A DNA stretch of 64,000 nucleotides from Bubalus kerabau (GCF_029407905.1 NC_073646.1:17688001-17752000); one strand, 5' to 3'. Positions 1 to 11,479 are shown, counted from the first letter of the stretch. The notes: generated by a model from the letters alone, not told the origin. Program-made: numbers and translations.

Positions 1-669
1 GGGACTAGGGTCAGCCACCCGGACTGTCAGCCATGCTTGCATGACTGACCCCTAAACCAAATTCTAGACACGAAGCCTTCAGTGAGCTTCCCTGGTTGGT
101 GATCCTCCGAGCATGTTGCCACACGTCATTATTGGGAGAATGAAATGCTGTCCACGTGACATTTGTAACTCCTGCCTGGTCTCTCCTGGACTCTTCCTTT
201 TGCTGGTTTGAGTCTGTATCTTTTCACTGCAGTGAACTATAACCATGAGTATAACAGCTTTTCCAAGTTCTGTGAGTCCTGGAGGATCAATGAACCTGCC
301 AGTGGTCCCGCCTCCCAAGCTCCAGTTACCCACTCATGGATCATCCTTCACTGGCCTGCCTCCCTTTCTGGTCTCACTTGCCCAATCTCTTATCAGTATT
401 TCCTGGGATCACCTTCCTAGTAGCCTGCTTGCACCCAAGTCTTGTCTTAGGATCAGCTTTGGGAGCACCCAAACACTGGAGAGGACTAATAATTTCTGAT
501 GTGACAATACCATGGAAACCAGCACCATGGTTAAAAATGAGACAGACCTATATATACAAGATGGAAATGTCTCCAAGACATATTGCTAGGAGACAAAATC
601 TAGTTGCAAAAACAGTATATGTAAACACAATCTCTTTTTGCTTAAAAAAAAAAAAGAAAAAAAATGATA
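1..669. other. No gene or repeat recognised
   Basis: AT-balanced sequence whose short frames match nothing known to me. An A-rich run at 643-664 directly precedes the mariner MITE. Probably distal intron of SYT17 or the intergenic region beyond it. Confidence 0.4.
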
Positions 670-749
670 TTGGGTTGGCCAAAACGTTCGTTCAGATTTT
701 TCCATAAGATCGTATGGAAAAACCCAAATGAATATTTTGGTCAACCCAA
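670..749. mobile_element. 80-bp mariner MITE (MADE-like, bovine mariner)
   Basis: Palindromic element with terminal inverted repeats: left end ttgggttggccaaaacg, right end ttttggtcaacccaa, joined by a short centre. TA target duplications flank it at 668-669 and 750-751. The 80-bp length and ends match the ruminant mariner (BTMAR-type) miniature, structurally parallel to primate MADE1. It has no coding capacity. Confidence 0.85.
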
Positions 750-1717
750 TATATAGATTAGAAAACAATATCTGGAAAACTATTCACAAAATTGTTAAGA
801 GCAGCTCTCTCTAGGGAAGGGAAACAGAACTTTCTACTTTCTGTACTTATTATATAAGTGTGAACAGTTTGAGCGTCTAATAAGAATATATAATTTGGGG
901 GAAAAAAAAAACAAAGGAAAAAATAAGCCTCTATTAGAGAATCTACATCGAAATCAGCAGAAGGGGCAGAAGTATGAACGGAAATCTGATAGCCTACGCT
1001 TCTTATCCCAATGTGCAAAGGAACTTGGCTTGGTGAATCATTCAGCTCTTGAAGGGTGGTCGCTCTTCAGTGATTCAGCCTTTCTGACGGGAAGAAGTCG
1101 TTGCTATGGCCATCTGAGCTAATTGGCAGGCTTCGGGACTTGCAAATCACTTGGAAAAGTTGTGGCAATCTTAACAGTCTTTTAAAAGCCAAACATTTAA
1201 AATGCAAATTGTAATACCCTGAATAAAACTAATGACTTCTATCATAAACGTTGCCTGGGAGAACATCAAGTTTGCCATCTCTCTCAATTCCAGGGATTGT
1301 GTTGGTGGAGAGCATAGGGAATTACACTGGATATTGACTGAATCCAGAGAGCGGCTCAGAGACAGGAGGCTAGATATCCCTGGCCCACTCCACCCTGTAC
1401 ACAGGGAAGCCAAGTCACTGAGCGAGCTGGTGGCAACATGCAGTATTTGCAGCAAAAAAAACAAACAAACAAACAAACCCTGTATATGAAGTAAATTCCT
1501 CATAACTAGATCCCTATATTTCTCCGTTTCAAAAACAATAATATCTAGAAATTTTATTGTGAGACACCCCAAATATCCCCACTGACTGTCATGGGGACTC
1601 ATTTTACTACCATCATTTGTGTATATCTTCACAATGTATATGCTCTAATTTATCCTCATCGTCTGGAGGGATTTTCTGAACAACCTGAATAATCCAGAGA
1701 GTGACAGAAAGGGACAG
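750..1717. other. No gene recognised; short AAAC tract
   Basis: Contains an (AAAC)n-like tract near 1452-1481 and otherwise nothing I recognise. The 153-codon minus frame at 1171-1632 has no recognisable domain. Confidence 0.4.
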
Positions 1718-1887
1718 ATGTCAACAAGGACCTATTGTATAGCACAGGGAACTATACTCAATATCTTGAGTAACCTATAATGGAAAATAATCAAAAAGAA
1801 TGTGTGTGTATGTGTGTAACTGAATCACTTTGCTGTACACTTGACTTAACACAACATAGCAAATTAACCATATTCAATTTTTAAAAA
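1718..1887 (+). mobile_element. L1 (L1_BT type) 3' end, 5'-truncated
   Basis: Matches the ruminant L1 3' UTR: tatagcacagggaactatac, then cactttgctgtacac and cttaacacaacatagcaaat, ending in ttcaatttttaaaaa. Only the last 170 bases are present. Confidence 0.8.
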
Positions 1888-2157
1888 GGCATAGATGTCA
1901 CAAAGTCCAAGCACAAAACCTATGCAGAGGGGGCCTCACATTTTCTCTTAGATCTTATTTATTCTTCATGAATTTAGACATAATTCAAATATACTTGGTC
2001 ATCTGCTTTCCCCATCTGGAGTAATTTTAATCAATTTAGTGGACCGTGACTACCAGCCAGATACCAGAACTTAAAGTAGTACAGGGCCATTTGATGAAGG
2101 GGCAAACAATCCTTTCCTCCTTCACAGAGCCTGGGGATAGTCACTGTGTGATCATTT

Positions 2158-4913
2158 ATTTATTTATTTGAACTTTTTATTTTGTATTCGGGTATAGCCG
2201 ATTAACAATGCTGTAAGTTTCAGGTGAATAGCAAATAGACTCTGTCATATATATACATGTATCCATTCTCCCCGAAACCCGCCTCCCATCCAGGCTGCCA
2301 CATAACACTGAGCAGAGTTCCATGTGCTATATTAATATAATATGTCCTTTTTGGTTATCCATTTTAAATACAGCTGTGTGTACCTGTCACCATCCCTTCC
2401 AAAGATCCCTTCCACCTGGAAACTGTAAGTTCATTTTCTAAGTTTGTGAGTCTATTTCTGTTTTGTAAATAAGTTCATTTGTATCACTTTTTAGATTCCA
2501 CAGACAAGAGATGTCCTATGATATTTCTCCTTCTCTGTTTGACTTAATTCACTCAGTATGACTCTGATGGTTCACTGTTATGGGGGGCTGCTCCGAGCCC
2601 CTAGGTCCATCCATGTTGCTGCAAATGGCATTATTTCATTCCTTTCAATGGCTAAGTAATATTCCATTGAAAGCCTTCCTAAGAGAACAATGGAAAGAAG
2701 TAGAGGAAAATAACAGAATGGGAAAGACTAGAGATCTCTTCAAGAAAATTAGAGATACCAAGGGAACACGTCACACAAAAATGCGCACAATAAAGGACAA
2801 AAATGGTATGGACCTAACAGAAACAAAAGATATCAAGAAGAGGTGGCAAGAATACCCAGAAGAAGTATACAAAAAAGATCTTAATGACTCAGATAACCAT
2901 GATGGTGTGATCACTCACCTAGAGCCAGACATCCTGGAGTGTGAAGTCACATTAGGCCTTAGGAAGCATCACTATGAACAAAGCTAATGGAGGTGATAGA
3001 ATTCTAGCTGAGTTATTCCAGAATCCTAAATCTGTTAAAGTGCTGTAGTTAATATATCAGCAAATTTGGAAAACTCAGCAGTAGCCACAGGACTGGAAAA
3101 GGTCAGTTTTCAATCCAATCCCAGAGAAAGGCAATGCCAAAGAATGTTCAAACTACTGCACAACTGCACTAATTTCACATGCTAGCAAGGTCATGCTCAA
3201 AATCCTCCAAGCCAGGCTTCAGCCTACGTGAAAGGAGAAATTCCAGATGTACAAGCTGGATTTAGAAAAGGCAGAGGACCAGAGATCAAACTGCCAACAT
3301 CTGTTGGATCACAGAAAAAGCAAGAGATTCCAGAAAAACATCTGCTTCATTGACTGTGCTAAAGCCCTTAATGGTGTGAATCACAACAAACTGTGGAAAA
3401 TTCTCCAAGAGATGGGAGTACTAGACCAATTTATCTGTCTCCTGAGAAACCTGTATGCAGGTTAAGAAGCAACAGTTAGAACTGAACATGGAACAGCAGA
3501 CTAGTTCAAAACTGGGAAAGAAGTACGTCAAGGCTGTATATTGTCACCCTGTTTATTTAATTTATATGCAGAGTACATCTTGCAAAATGCTGGGCTGGAT
3601 GAAGCACAAGCTGGAATCAAGATTGCCGGGAGAAATATCAATCACCTCAGATACGCAGATGACACCACCCTATGACAGAAAGCAAGAGGAACTAAAGAGC
3701 CTCATGATGAAGGTGAAAGAGGAGAGTGAAAAAGCTGGCTTAAAACTCAGCATTCAGAAAACTAAGATCATGGCATCTGGTCCCATCACTTCATGGCAAA
3801 TAGATGGGGAAACAATGGAAATAGTGACAGACTATTTTCTTGGGCTCCAAAATCACTGCAGATGGTGACTGCAGCCATGAAATTAAAAGACACTTGTTCC
3901 TTGGAAGAAAAGCTATGACAATCCTAGAGAGCACATTAAAAGGCAGAGATTTTACTTTGCTGATAAAGGTCCATATAGTCCAAGCTATGGTTTTTCCAGT
4001 AGTCGTGTACGGACCATATAGAAGGCTGAGCACCGAAGTATTGATGCTTTTGAACTGTGGTGTTGGAAAAGAGTCTTGAGAGTCCCTTGGACTGCAAGGA
4101 GATCAAACCAGTCAATCTTAAAGGTAATCAATCCCGAATATTCATTGGAAGGACTGATGCTGAATCTGAAGCTCCAACACGTTGGCCACCTGATGCGAAG
4201 AGCTGACTTGTTAGAAAAGACCCTGATGCTGGGAAAGATGGAAGGCAAGAGGAGAAGGGGACAACAGAGGACGAGATGGTTGGATGGCATCACCGACTCA
4301 ATGGACATGAGTTTGAGCAAGCTTCGGGAGCTGGTGATGGACAGGGAGGCCTGGCGTACTGCGGTCCATGGTGTCACAAAGAGTTGGACACGACTGAGAG
4401 ACTGAACAACAACAAATATTCCACTGTATATATGTGCTACATCTTCTTTACCCACTCCTCTGTTGATGGACATTTAGGCTGCTTCCATGTCTTGGCTATT
4501 GTAAACAGAGCTGCAATGAACACTGGGATGCATGTATCCTTTCAGATCATGTTTTTCTCTGACACATGCCCAGGAGTATGGTAGCTCTGTCTTTAGTTTT
4601 TTAAGAAACCTTCATACTGTTCTCCATAGTGGCTGTACCAATTTACACCCCCACCAACAGTATAGGAGGGTTCCCTTCTCTCCACACCCTCTCCAGCATT
4701 TATAATTTGTGGCTTTTTTTCTGTTAGCTACTCTCGCTTGTGTGGGGTGATATCTCATTGTCGTTCTGATTTGCATTTCTCTAATAATTAGCGATGTTAA
4801 CATTTTTTTCATGTGCCTATTGGTCATCTGTATGTCTTCTTTGGAGAAATATCTGTTCAGGTCTTCTGCCCACTTTCTGAGTGGGTTATTTGTTTTAATG
4901 ATGTTAAGCATCA
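2158..4913 (-). mobile_element. L1 LINE, antisense, split by BovB (2158-2669 and 4415-4913)
   Basis: The T-rich left end is the complement of the 3' tail. The body matches the ruminant L1 3' UTR, and the minus frame at 4612-4914 is the C-terminal end of ORF2 (motifs SKEDIQMTNRHMKK, CWRGCGEKGTLLYCWWGC). The 11-base TSD tgtgatcattt lies at 2147-2157 and 4914-4924. A BovB at 2670-4414 interrupts it. Severely 5'-truncated, with no functional ORF. Confidence 0.85.
2670..4414 (+). mobile_element. BovB (RTE) LINE, 5'-truncated, inserted in L1
   Basis: Carries reverse-transcriptase remnants in several broken frames: FIDCAKALNGVNHNKLWK near 3345-3400 and the C-terminal RWLDGITDSMDMSLSKLREL near 4276-4340. 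It ends in a (AAC)n-type tail, actgaacaacaacaaa. The 12-base TSD aatattccattg (2658-2669) is repeated with one mismatch as aatattccactg (4415-4426). Degenerate, so an older copy. Confidence 0.9.
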
Positions 4914-4924
4914 TGTGATCATTT

Positions 4925-5454
4925 GTTTTTATAATTTAAGATTCTGAATCTGTAGGAAGGCTCAGTGTCTGGGTTAATGGGTCAAATGAAGTACAAACAG
5001 TTTTCTATCAAACAGTTAAAACTTTAAAGCCTTTTTTAAAGTGTAAGTGGAAAGCGTTTGGGAAATAGAAAATTTACTCAAACCCCTTTACTTCTCCTCC
5101 CTGCCTGATTACAGGAGAGTAGCAGCTGTGCCAGGAATACGCTCTGAGGTTGGAGGGAGCTCTCCCTCCAACCTCAACAGACCTCAAACACCCTGACAGC
5201 CACAGTCTCTGAGCATTGCCCTCTGTGTGGACCAGTGAGTCACCAAAGTCCATCTCTCTCCATCCTCAGATGCAGTGGACACAACCGGCACATTACACTT
5301 TCTGGAATTTCTCTCTACAGAATCACCAACATATGTGCCTCTGTGGTGCCAGTCACCACGGCCATGCAGCTGAGGAAGTCCCAACTGGCAAAACCAAAGC
5401 AGGATGAGAGGCTCAAGGCTTTGAAGGAGCGTGGAGAGTACCACTTCTCTACTA
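4925..5454. other. No gene recognised; contains perfect hairpin
   Basis: Unassigned sequence. The only structure noted is the 13-bp inverted repeat at 5146-5175. Confidence 0.4.
5146..5175. repeat. Perfect 13-bp inverted repeat
   Basis: Arms GAGGTTGGAGGGA (5146-5158) and TCCCTCCAACCTC (5163-5175) with the four-base loop GCTC. No T tract follows, and there is no evidence that it is a terminator or RNA gene. Confidence 0.9.
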
Positions 5455-5870
5455 AGCACCTACTGTGTATATGGCCCAGGACTAAGCACATCACATGGAT
5501 TAACTCACTTAATCTTCACACCAAGCCTCTAGAGTGGCATTGCCCACCCTTTGCACTGCTGACATTGGGGCCAGATCACTCTCTGTAATGGGGGGCTCTT
5601 CTGAGCACTGCAGGATGCCCTGTAGCGCCCCAGCCTCTGCCCACTGGACGCCACTAGCAGTCCTCTCCCAGCTGTGACAACCCAAAGCAACTCCAGACAC
5701 GGCCAAACACAATCCACCCCCTCCTCTTCCACTGAGAACCACTGCTCTAAGGCAGCTGCTGTCATCGGTCCATTTTACAGCTGGGGAGACTGAGGCCCAG
5801 AGGTGCAGGGAGATTCCTGCTCCAGTCAACATCTAGGTGCCCCGAGTGAGTCAGGGGCAAGATGAGGCTT
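5455..5870 (-). mobile_element. MIR SINE, antisense, split by MER20
   Basis: The left part reads like the MIR complement (ggactaagcacatcacatg, attaactcacttaatcttc). The right part has the diagnostic ttttacagctggggagactg block and tail. A MER20 sits between the halves at about 5551-5746. Confidence 0.75.
5551..5746 (-). mobile_element. MER20 hAT-Charlie element, antisense
   Basis: Runs from ctgctgacattggggccaga to actgagaaccactgctct, following the complement of MER20, including the ggatgccctgtagcgcc and tgtgacaacccaaagcaact stretches. Inserted inside a MIR. Confidence 0.75.
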
Positions 5871-6884
5871 GCACATGTTGATATTTGCTGTAAAAACGAT
5901 TTTGTTCTTTCCTGAAAGAGCTAAACTCTTGGCTGCTAATTTAGTTTGCCAAGGCAGACGGTTCTGGAAGGGAAGCTAGATGACTTAAGAGTGTGGGTGT
6001 GATAAACACTGCAAATGGGAAAAAAAAAAAATCTTGATCTTTTACCAGCAGGAGCAGACTTGGCTGCTCCCCACTTTGCATGCTTGGTTCACAAGGTGAT
6101 GCCCCCATAAGCAGGGAGGGCCCCACTCATGGAACCCCACCTTGTCACTGTTCCCTGAAAGCCACCTCTTGGGTGCTGAGTGGAGCTGCTCCCCTGTTTT
6201 CGAAAAAACTGCACTAAGTGACCAAAACCCATCCTCGCTGTTCCACAGTCCTCCCAAACTCTTCACTGGGGATGGATCCTCACGCTTCATCAGGCTGATA
6301 TGACTTAGCTCTTGGGGGAACCCAAAGCAGTCTACATGTCCCTGCTTCCTCTCCTTCCCCCTCCCCATGGGTCAGCACTGACACCCCACAAATGTGGTAC
6401 CCATTCAACTTCTGCAAAACCTCCTCAAACTTTAGTTGGTCTCCTGCGTTTGTGGACGTGGAGGCTGAGCATACCCCACCATTTGGTATAAGGGGCCTGA
6501 GCAACCACAGAGTTTGGGATTGGAAGTGAGCCTGGAACCAACAGCCTGCAAATACCTCTTTTTTCTTCTCCCTGAGACCTAGAAGCTGTTTCAGGTTTTT
6601 CTTTAAAACCAGGTAGATCATTCTTTTCTGGAGCCTTGGTTTCTCCATTTACACAATAAGTGGGGATTTAAGGTCCCTTTCAGCTTTGAGGTGTCTTTGG
6701 TTCGAAGACGTTTCATCCATGACTTAAGGATGATGTTTTTTACCCTTTCCTGGCTCATTCTGTGATTCATAGGAGCTGCTCGGACAGAACTTTTTCTCCA
6801 TGTCTTCTAACAGTCATTGTGACAATTTAGATAACAGTATTACAATAATTTAAAATCAGCAATGCTGAATCCTGACTTCTTTTT
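5871..6884. other. No gene or repeat recognised
   Basis: About 1 kb of unassigned sequence. Minus frames of 108 and 122 codons (6042-6368, 6280-6648) overlap each other out of frame and show no domain. Confidence 0.4.
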
Positions 6885-7070
6885 ACTAGGCACTGAATAA
6901 ATATCAATACCTTACCGACATTTCTGACTTAACACCACCATCCTGTTAGGGAAGATGCTATTTATACCCCCGTCTTACAGATGGGGAATTAGAGGCTCAC
7001 AAGGCTTAGGAGGTTGAGTGTCTAAGGTCACACAGGCAGCATGGGCACAGAGGGAAGTGAAACTCAAAGC
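6885..7070 (-). mobile_element. MIR SINE, antisense
   Basis: Contains the MIR complement hallmarks cttacagatggggaattagag and aaggtcacacaggcagca. Old and diverged. Confidence 0.7.
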
Positions 7071-7394
7071 TCATTTCGTCTCCTCCCATCTCAGAAAGAA
7101 GAGACGTCTCACCCATTCCTCCCTTCCACGGACCCTGACACAAGACAAACACAAGATGAGTGAAAATATTCATGACAGGCCCTCCAGCCAGCATGTCAAG
7201 GCCAGAGGTGCTGAGAGTCAGAATGGCCCTAAATCTCCTCATGATGGTGCCTGGTTGGAGACCTTCACACCACCTCTCTGAGGCCCAGCAGGGCCAGGTT
7301 CACCTCCAACATCTGAATGGATGGCTGCTTCTTCAGTAGCGCAGCAGCCAAGGAAGTTTTCTCATGTTTAGGGACTATTGAAAAGTATAATAAT

Positions 7395-7545
7395 AGCAGT
7401 TAATGCTTATATAGAGCTTATCATGTGCTAACCCTGTTCTACAGACTATTGATACACTAAATTATTTTGTCCACACAACTCTAGTTACAAGGAGAGGACT
7501 ATTATTATCTGCTCAGGTCTAGAGGTCATACACTGGCATCATGGC
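7395..7545 (-). mobile_element. MIR SINE, antisense, partial
   Basis: Reads aatgcttatatagagcttat, then catgtgctaaccctgttcta, a diverged MIR complement; the distal tail is lost. Confidence 0.6.
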
Positions 7546-7799
7546 TTGCCTCCCAGAAGATGGACCTGGAGAAAGCCTTAAGCAGGCTTGGGTCATGTGG
7601 GTGGAAAATTCTGGGATACCAGTCCTCTGAAGTGATCTAGAAAGGGAGATGTGGACAGCAGGTGGGGACACCTCCTGGACTCCCTAGACTCCTTGCCTTC
7701 AGACCTGTCACCCCATTTAAAGTACAAGGCCTAGGAGAGAGGCTCCTCTTGCCCAGGTGTGCAGGCGATGCTGGCTTAAAGTGTTGGATTCCTTTAATG

Positions 7800-8018
7800 C
7801 AGCGGTTCTCAGTTGAGGCCAATTCTGTCCCCCAAATTTGGCACTGTCAAGAGACAACTGGTTGCCACAAGTAGGGGTGAGGGGTAGCCACTGGCATCTA
7901 GAGGGCAGAAGGCAGGGATGCTCCTAACCATCATACAATGCACAGGACAACCCCCCAGCAGAGAACTGTGGCCAGAAGCTGGCCCAAAACGTCAACAAGT
8001 ACAGGGGTTAAGAAACTC
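7800..8018 (+). mobile_element. MER20 hAT-Charlie element, sense
   Basis: Near-complete 219-base copy from cagcggttctcagttgaggc through ttggcactgtcaagagaca, catctagagggcagaaggca and acaatgcacaggacaacccc to ggttaagaaactctac. Confidence 0.8.
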
Positions 8019-8020
8019 TA

Positions 8021-8719
8021 CCGTAAGGGAAAAGCATGTGTTTGGGGTTTCCTTTCTTTAAGACCAAATCCATCGACATCAAAGGAAAGTCACTAAGACC
8101 CAAGAAGCTACAAATATCTGCAGGGAAAGAGAGCTGGGAGGGGAGATGGAGGGAGAGAAGCCACCTCATTGAGCTCAGGAGGGTTTGGGAGCTCAGCAGA
8201 GAAGAAATTTCAGAGAAAATTCAGGGAAAGAGGAAACTGGGGTGAAGGGGGAAGGTGCTGCTGAGAATGTCGCCATGGCTTATGAATCAGATCGTCCTCC
8301 TTTCCCAAGAGAAAGAAGTCAAGGTTGAGATTTGTTTGACAATTCCTTCAGACCACGGCCGGACCACTTCTACATGCCTATGTGGAAACCGAGCCACGTG
8401 GAGCCTGCATTTACAGGGACAACATATGGGTTGGAGAATCACATTCCGATCTGTGTGTGAATCACACCGTCTAGGAGGAAGAAGCATTTAAAAGTGTGAC
8501 TATAATGTAATGTGCTTGTTTTTACATGAACAACCAAAACTTACACATCTGAATGAGGATCATCTTTGTACATCTGTCTCAGAGATGCTGGCCCTGCTTT
8601 GGGAGAAAATGTTCACAGCAAACTGTCTTCTGAGCTAGTTACGAGACACCTGTTAAAGCTTTAGAAGATGCCCCTTGTCTTCTAAAATAATTGAGGAAAT
8701 AAAGGAGAAATACCACGAA
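8021..8719. other. No gene or repeat recognised
   Basis: Unassigned 0.7 kb between MER20 and MER5B. Short frames only, no domain or splice pattern I trust. Confidence 0.4.
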
Positions 8720-8876
8720 CATGATAATCACTTGGAAGACTTTTAAAGAGACCAGTGCCTGGGCCTCACCCCAAGAAATTCTGTTGACTGGTTCAGGGGT
8801 GGGAGACTAGATGCCAGCGTTCTGGAACTGCTCCCCAGAGGATTCTCATGTGTGGTCAGGTTAGACACTCTGCATT
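8720..8876. mobile_element. MER5B-like hAT-Charlie element
   Basis: Contains aatcacttggaagactttta, a ctgggcctcaccccaag core and the complementary half with gaggattctcatgtgtggtc, the palindromic layout of MER5B. Confidence 0.65.
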
Positions 8877-8974
8877 AGAAGCAGATCAAAATATCCATTG
8901 GATTGGTAGCTGAACTGGGAAAAAAAAATCCCACATGTTTGGTGTCAGAAATGTTGTGAGTAGGGAAAGACAGA

Positions 8975-9067
8975 TTTTTGTTTTCACTGTGTTCCAATAA
9001 AACTTTATTAATAAAAACAGGAAGTGGGCCAGATTTGACCCAGGGGCTGTGATTTGCCCATCCCTGA
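8975..9067 (-). mobile_element. MER58 hAT-Charlie fragment, antisense
   Basis: Matches the MER58 end: ttccaataaaactttatta, then gtgggccagatttgaccc and gtgatttgcccatccctg. Only the terminal half remains. Confidence 0.7.
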
Positions 9068-9074
9068 TCTATAT

Positions 9075-9185
9075 GAGGCAGTGATGCTCAAAGTATGGTC
9101 CCCAGACCAGCAGCTTCATCATCACCTGGAGCCTGTTAAAAATGCAAGTTCTCAGGCCCCATCATGCATCTACTGAATCAGTCCC
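9075..9185 (-). mobile_element. MER5A hAT-Charlie fragment, antisense
   Basis: Reads gctcaaagtatggtcccca, ttcatcatcacctggagcc and aaaaatgcaagttctcaggc, the MER5A complement, ending near the element midpoint. Confidence 0.75.
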
Positions 9186-9466
9186 TTGTCCTATAAAATT
9201 TTTCTTATTTCCCACCAGGCACTCTTCCTTAATCTGCAATGTGGGTCAACGCAGCATGTGTCTTGAATCCTAGAGCAAGACAAGGTATCAAATCCTAGTG
9301 ACAGGTAGAGGCCCAGGTTGGATCCAGCCAGCATGACAGTGGTAGAGCTGGGGGTGAACTCAGGTCCTGATGACCTCCTGGGTCTCTACTCTTAACTTCT
9401 CTTGGCACTTACAACATCCCAAATTATGCTTCGAAAGCCATGACACTAATTTGAATGGGCACATTC

Positions 9467-9587
9467 CTTTTTTTTTTTGCCATACCCTGGCATGTGGGAT
9501 CTTAAATTTTCTGACCAGGGATCGAACACACTCCCCCTACATTGGAAGCACAGAGTCTTAACCACTGGACCACCAGGGAAGTCTTAA
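9467..9587 (-). mobile_element. CHR-type tRNA SINE, antisense
   Basis: A poly(T) run begins the element (the complement of its tail). It ends with the tRNA-like head in complement (gaccagggatcgaaca, ggaccaccagggaagtc). The 10-base TSD gggcacattc lies at 9457-9466 and 9588-9597. Confidence 0.85.
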
Positions 9588-9665
9588 GGGCACATTCTAG
9601 TATGTTTAAATATCACTCTACTTTTAGAATAGATACATAAATTGTTGTATAGTTATACACAAATC

Positions 9666-9943
9666 AGAGAAGGCAATGGCACCCCACTCCAGTACTCTTG
9701 CCTGGAAAATCCCATGGGTGGAGGAGCCTGGTGGGCTGCAGTCCATGGGGTCACTAAGAGTCAGATATGACTGAGCGACTTCCCTTTCACTTTTCACTTT
9801 CATGCATTAGAGAAGGAAATGGCAACCCACTCCAGTGTTCTTGCCTGGAGAATCCCAGGGACGGGGGAGCCTGGTGGGCTTCCGTCTATGGGGTCGCACA
9901 GAGTCTGACATGACTGAAGCGACTTAGCAGCAGTAGCAGCAGC
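9666..9943 (+). mobile_element. BOV-A2 dimeric SINE
   Basis: Two BovB-derived monomers: agagaaggcaatggcacccc, then ggaaatggcaacccactcca. They are joined by ttcactttcatgcatt and end in an agcagcagtagcagcagc tail. Flanks atacacaaat and atacacagaaat suggest a slightly altered TSD. Confidence 0.9.
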
Positions 9944-9994
9944 ATACACAGAAATACTATATTAAAAATGTGATGGAAAACTACAAGTACACAT

Positions 9995-10495
9995 AATTAT
10001 ATGAATAAATTTCATAAGGATAATGTCGAGTGAAAGAAGTGGTGATTCCATTTCCATAAAGGTCAAAAAGAAGCAAAATGAATGTATGGTAAGAGAAGTC
10101 ATCACAGTGGTTCCCCTAGGGGAGGAAGCAGTAACTGAAAGGGGCCCAGGAAAATTTCTGGGAACATTCTCTTTCTTGATCTGAGTGCCAGTCACATGGG
10201 GTGTATTCATTTTATAAAAATTCATGAAATGTATGCTTAAGACTGATGCACTTTTTCTATATGTATATTACACTGCAACAAAAAGTCAATTTTAAAAAAC
10301 AAGAAATGGGACTAACATCTACAAGTGACCTTGAAATACATGAAAGAAAATGAATTAAGAGACAGAGAGATGGAGATATGTGATGATAAAGCAAACAGAA
10401 ATCTAGGTGGTGGGAATATGGATGTTGACTGAAACATTCTTTCAAAATTTTTAAAGTTTCTTAATAAAATGTTGAGATTAAAAAAAAAAAACAAA
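9995..10495 (+). mobile_element. L1M-type 3' ends
   Basis: Two stretches match L1M 3' UTR: gtcgagtgaaagaagtggtg through cttgatctgagtgccagtca to about 10300, then aatctaggtggtgggaatat through ttcttaataaaatgttgag with an A run. They may be one rearranged copy or two. Confidence 0.6.
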
Positions 10496-10499
10496 CCCA

Positions 10500-10652
10500 G
10501 GGACTTTCCTGGTGGTCCAGTGGCTAAGACTCCATGCTCCTGATGCAGGGAGCCTAGGTTTGATCCCTGGTCAGGGAACTAACTAAGACCTGGTACAGCC
10601 AAATAAGTTCAAAAATTAATGAAAGAATTGGAAAAAAAAAAAAAAAAAAAAA
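10500..10652 (+). mobile_element. CHR-type tRNA SINE, sense
   Basis: Head gggactttcctggtggtcc, B-box-like ggtttgatccctgg and a long poly(A) tail. The 7-base TSD aaaccca lies at 10493-10499 and 10653-10659. Confidence 0.85.
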
Positions 10653-10744
10653 AAACCCAAACACGTAAACAGCTCAACTGTCCTACTTTTATATTTCATA
10701 GCCTTTAGTTGCTTCTTTATAGCACAGAAATATCAACTTCCAGG

Positions 10745-10985
10745 TCTGTATCACCACGTGGTTCGTAGGCTGGTCACAGGGCCTCTGGATCCTGCAGCAG
10801 GAAGGCAGCGTGGTGACTCACTGGGCACAGACGGGAGCAGGACAAGACTCCCTGGGGAGGCGGTGAAGCGCCCGCAGCGGGTCCCGCCAGCTTGTCCCAA
10901 AGACCACGGTAACCAGACCACACTCTGCCAGAAACACTGTCCTGCGCCTGAACTGAGGGGTCGAGCCCCCTGGGGATCTGTCCCC
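10745..10985. other. CpG-rich unexplained segment
   Basis: Unusually many CpG dinucleotides for this window, clustered around gaggcggtgaagcgcccgca near 10860. Overlapping frames on both strands (10758-11114 plus, 10751-10999 minus) have no recognisable domain. No TATA box or exon structure seen. Confidence 0.4.
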
Positions 10986-11065
10986 TCACCACCAAACAAA
11001 ATTCAGGTCAACTTTGGACCGCTGACCACAGAGCACACCCCTGCCTTCAGTGTCTTCCTCCTTCC

Positions 11066-11125
11066 ACATGAAAAGCTGATCCACACCACGAGTCACTGGG
11101 GAACTGCAAATTAAAATCACAGCCA
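11066..11125 (+). mobile_element. Short L1 fragment
   Basis: gaaaagctgatccacaccac and cactggggaactgcaaatta resemble the L1 ORF2 3' region that encodes the conserved HHLTPVR-type stretch. Very short. Confidence 0.45.
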
Positions 11126-11479
11126 CTTGTTTCATTCAAAAAAATCACCTATGTAGAATAAAACCCATTCATTTTAAGTATATCAAGTTTTCTCCCTAGT
11201 GCTTAACATCATTCCTACTTGGCATAATTCAGCCATTTTGTTTACTGCCTGTTTTGTTTACAACATTGGAGCATTCACCTGGTGAAACTTGGATTTTTGT
11301 CCAATTCGTTCATTGTTGCAAGTACAGCACCTGGCTCACAAGAGAGACTCCATGAATATTTGCTGAATGAATATATACATTAATATGGAAAATGTCCAAG
11401 ATATATTATGTGCAAATAGCAAGTTGCAGAAAAATATATTTATATATTCTGGATGTTAACAACAGAGGATGGAGATCTA

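Noticed and set aside
2580..4584. Several 70-137-codon frames with reverse-transcriptase motifs
   Set aside because: Not host genes: they are frameshifted fragments of one BovB and its L1 host. The same applies to frames at 12129-14054, 17685-18321, 37614-38229, 44927-45866, 51109-52557 and 61872-63185.
10758..11114. 118-codon plus frame and 82-codon minus frame in the CpG-rich segment
   Set aside because: No recognisable product; stop codons are rare here because of base composition, and the end of the frame enters an L1 fragment.
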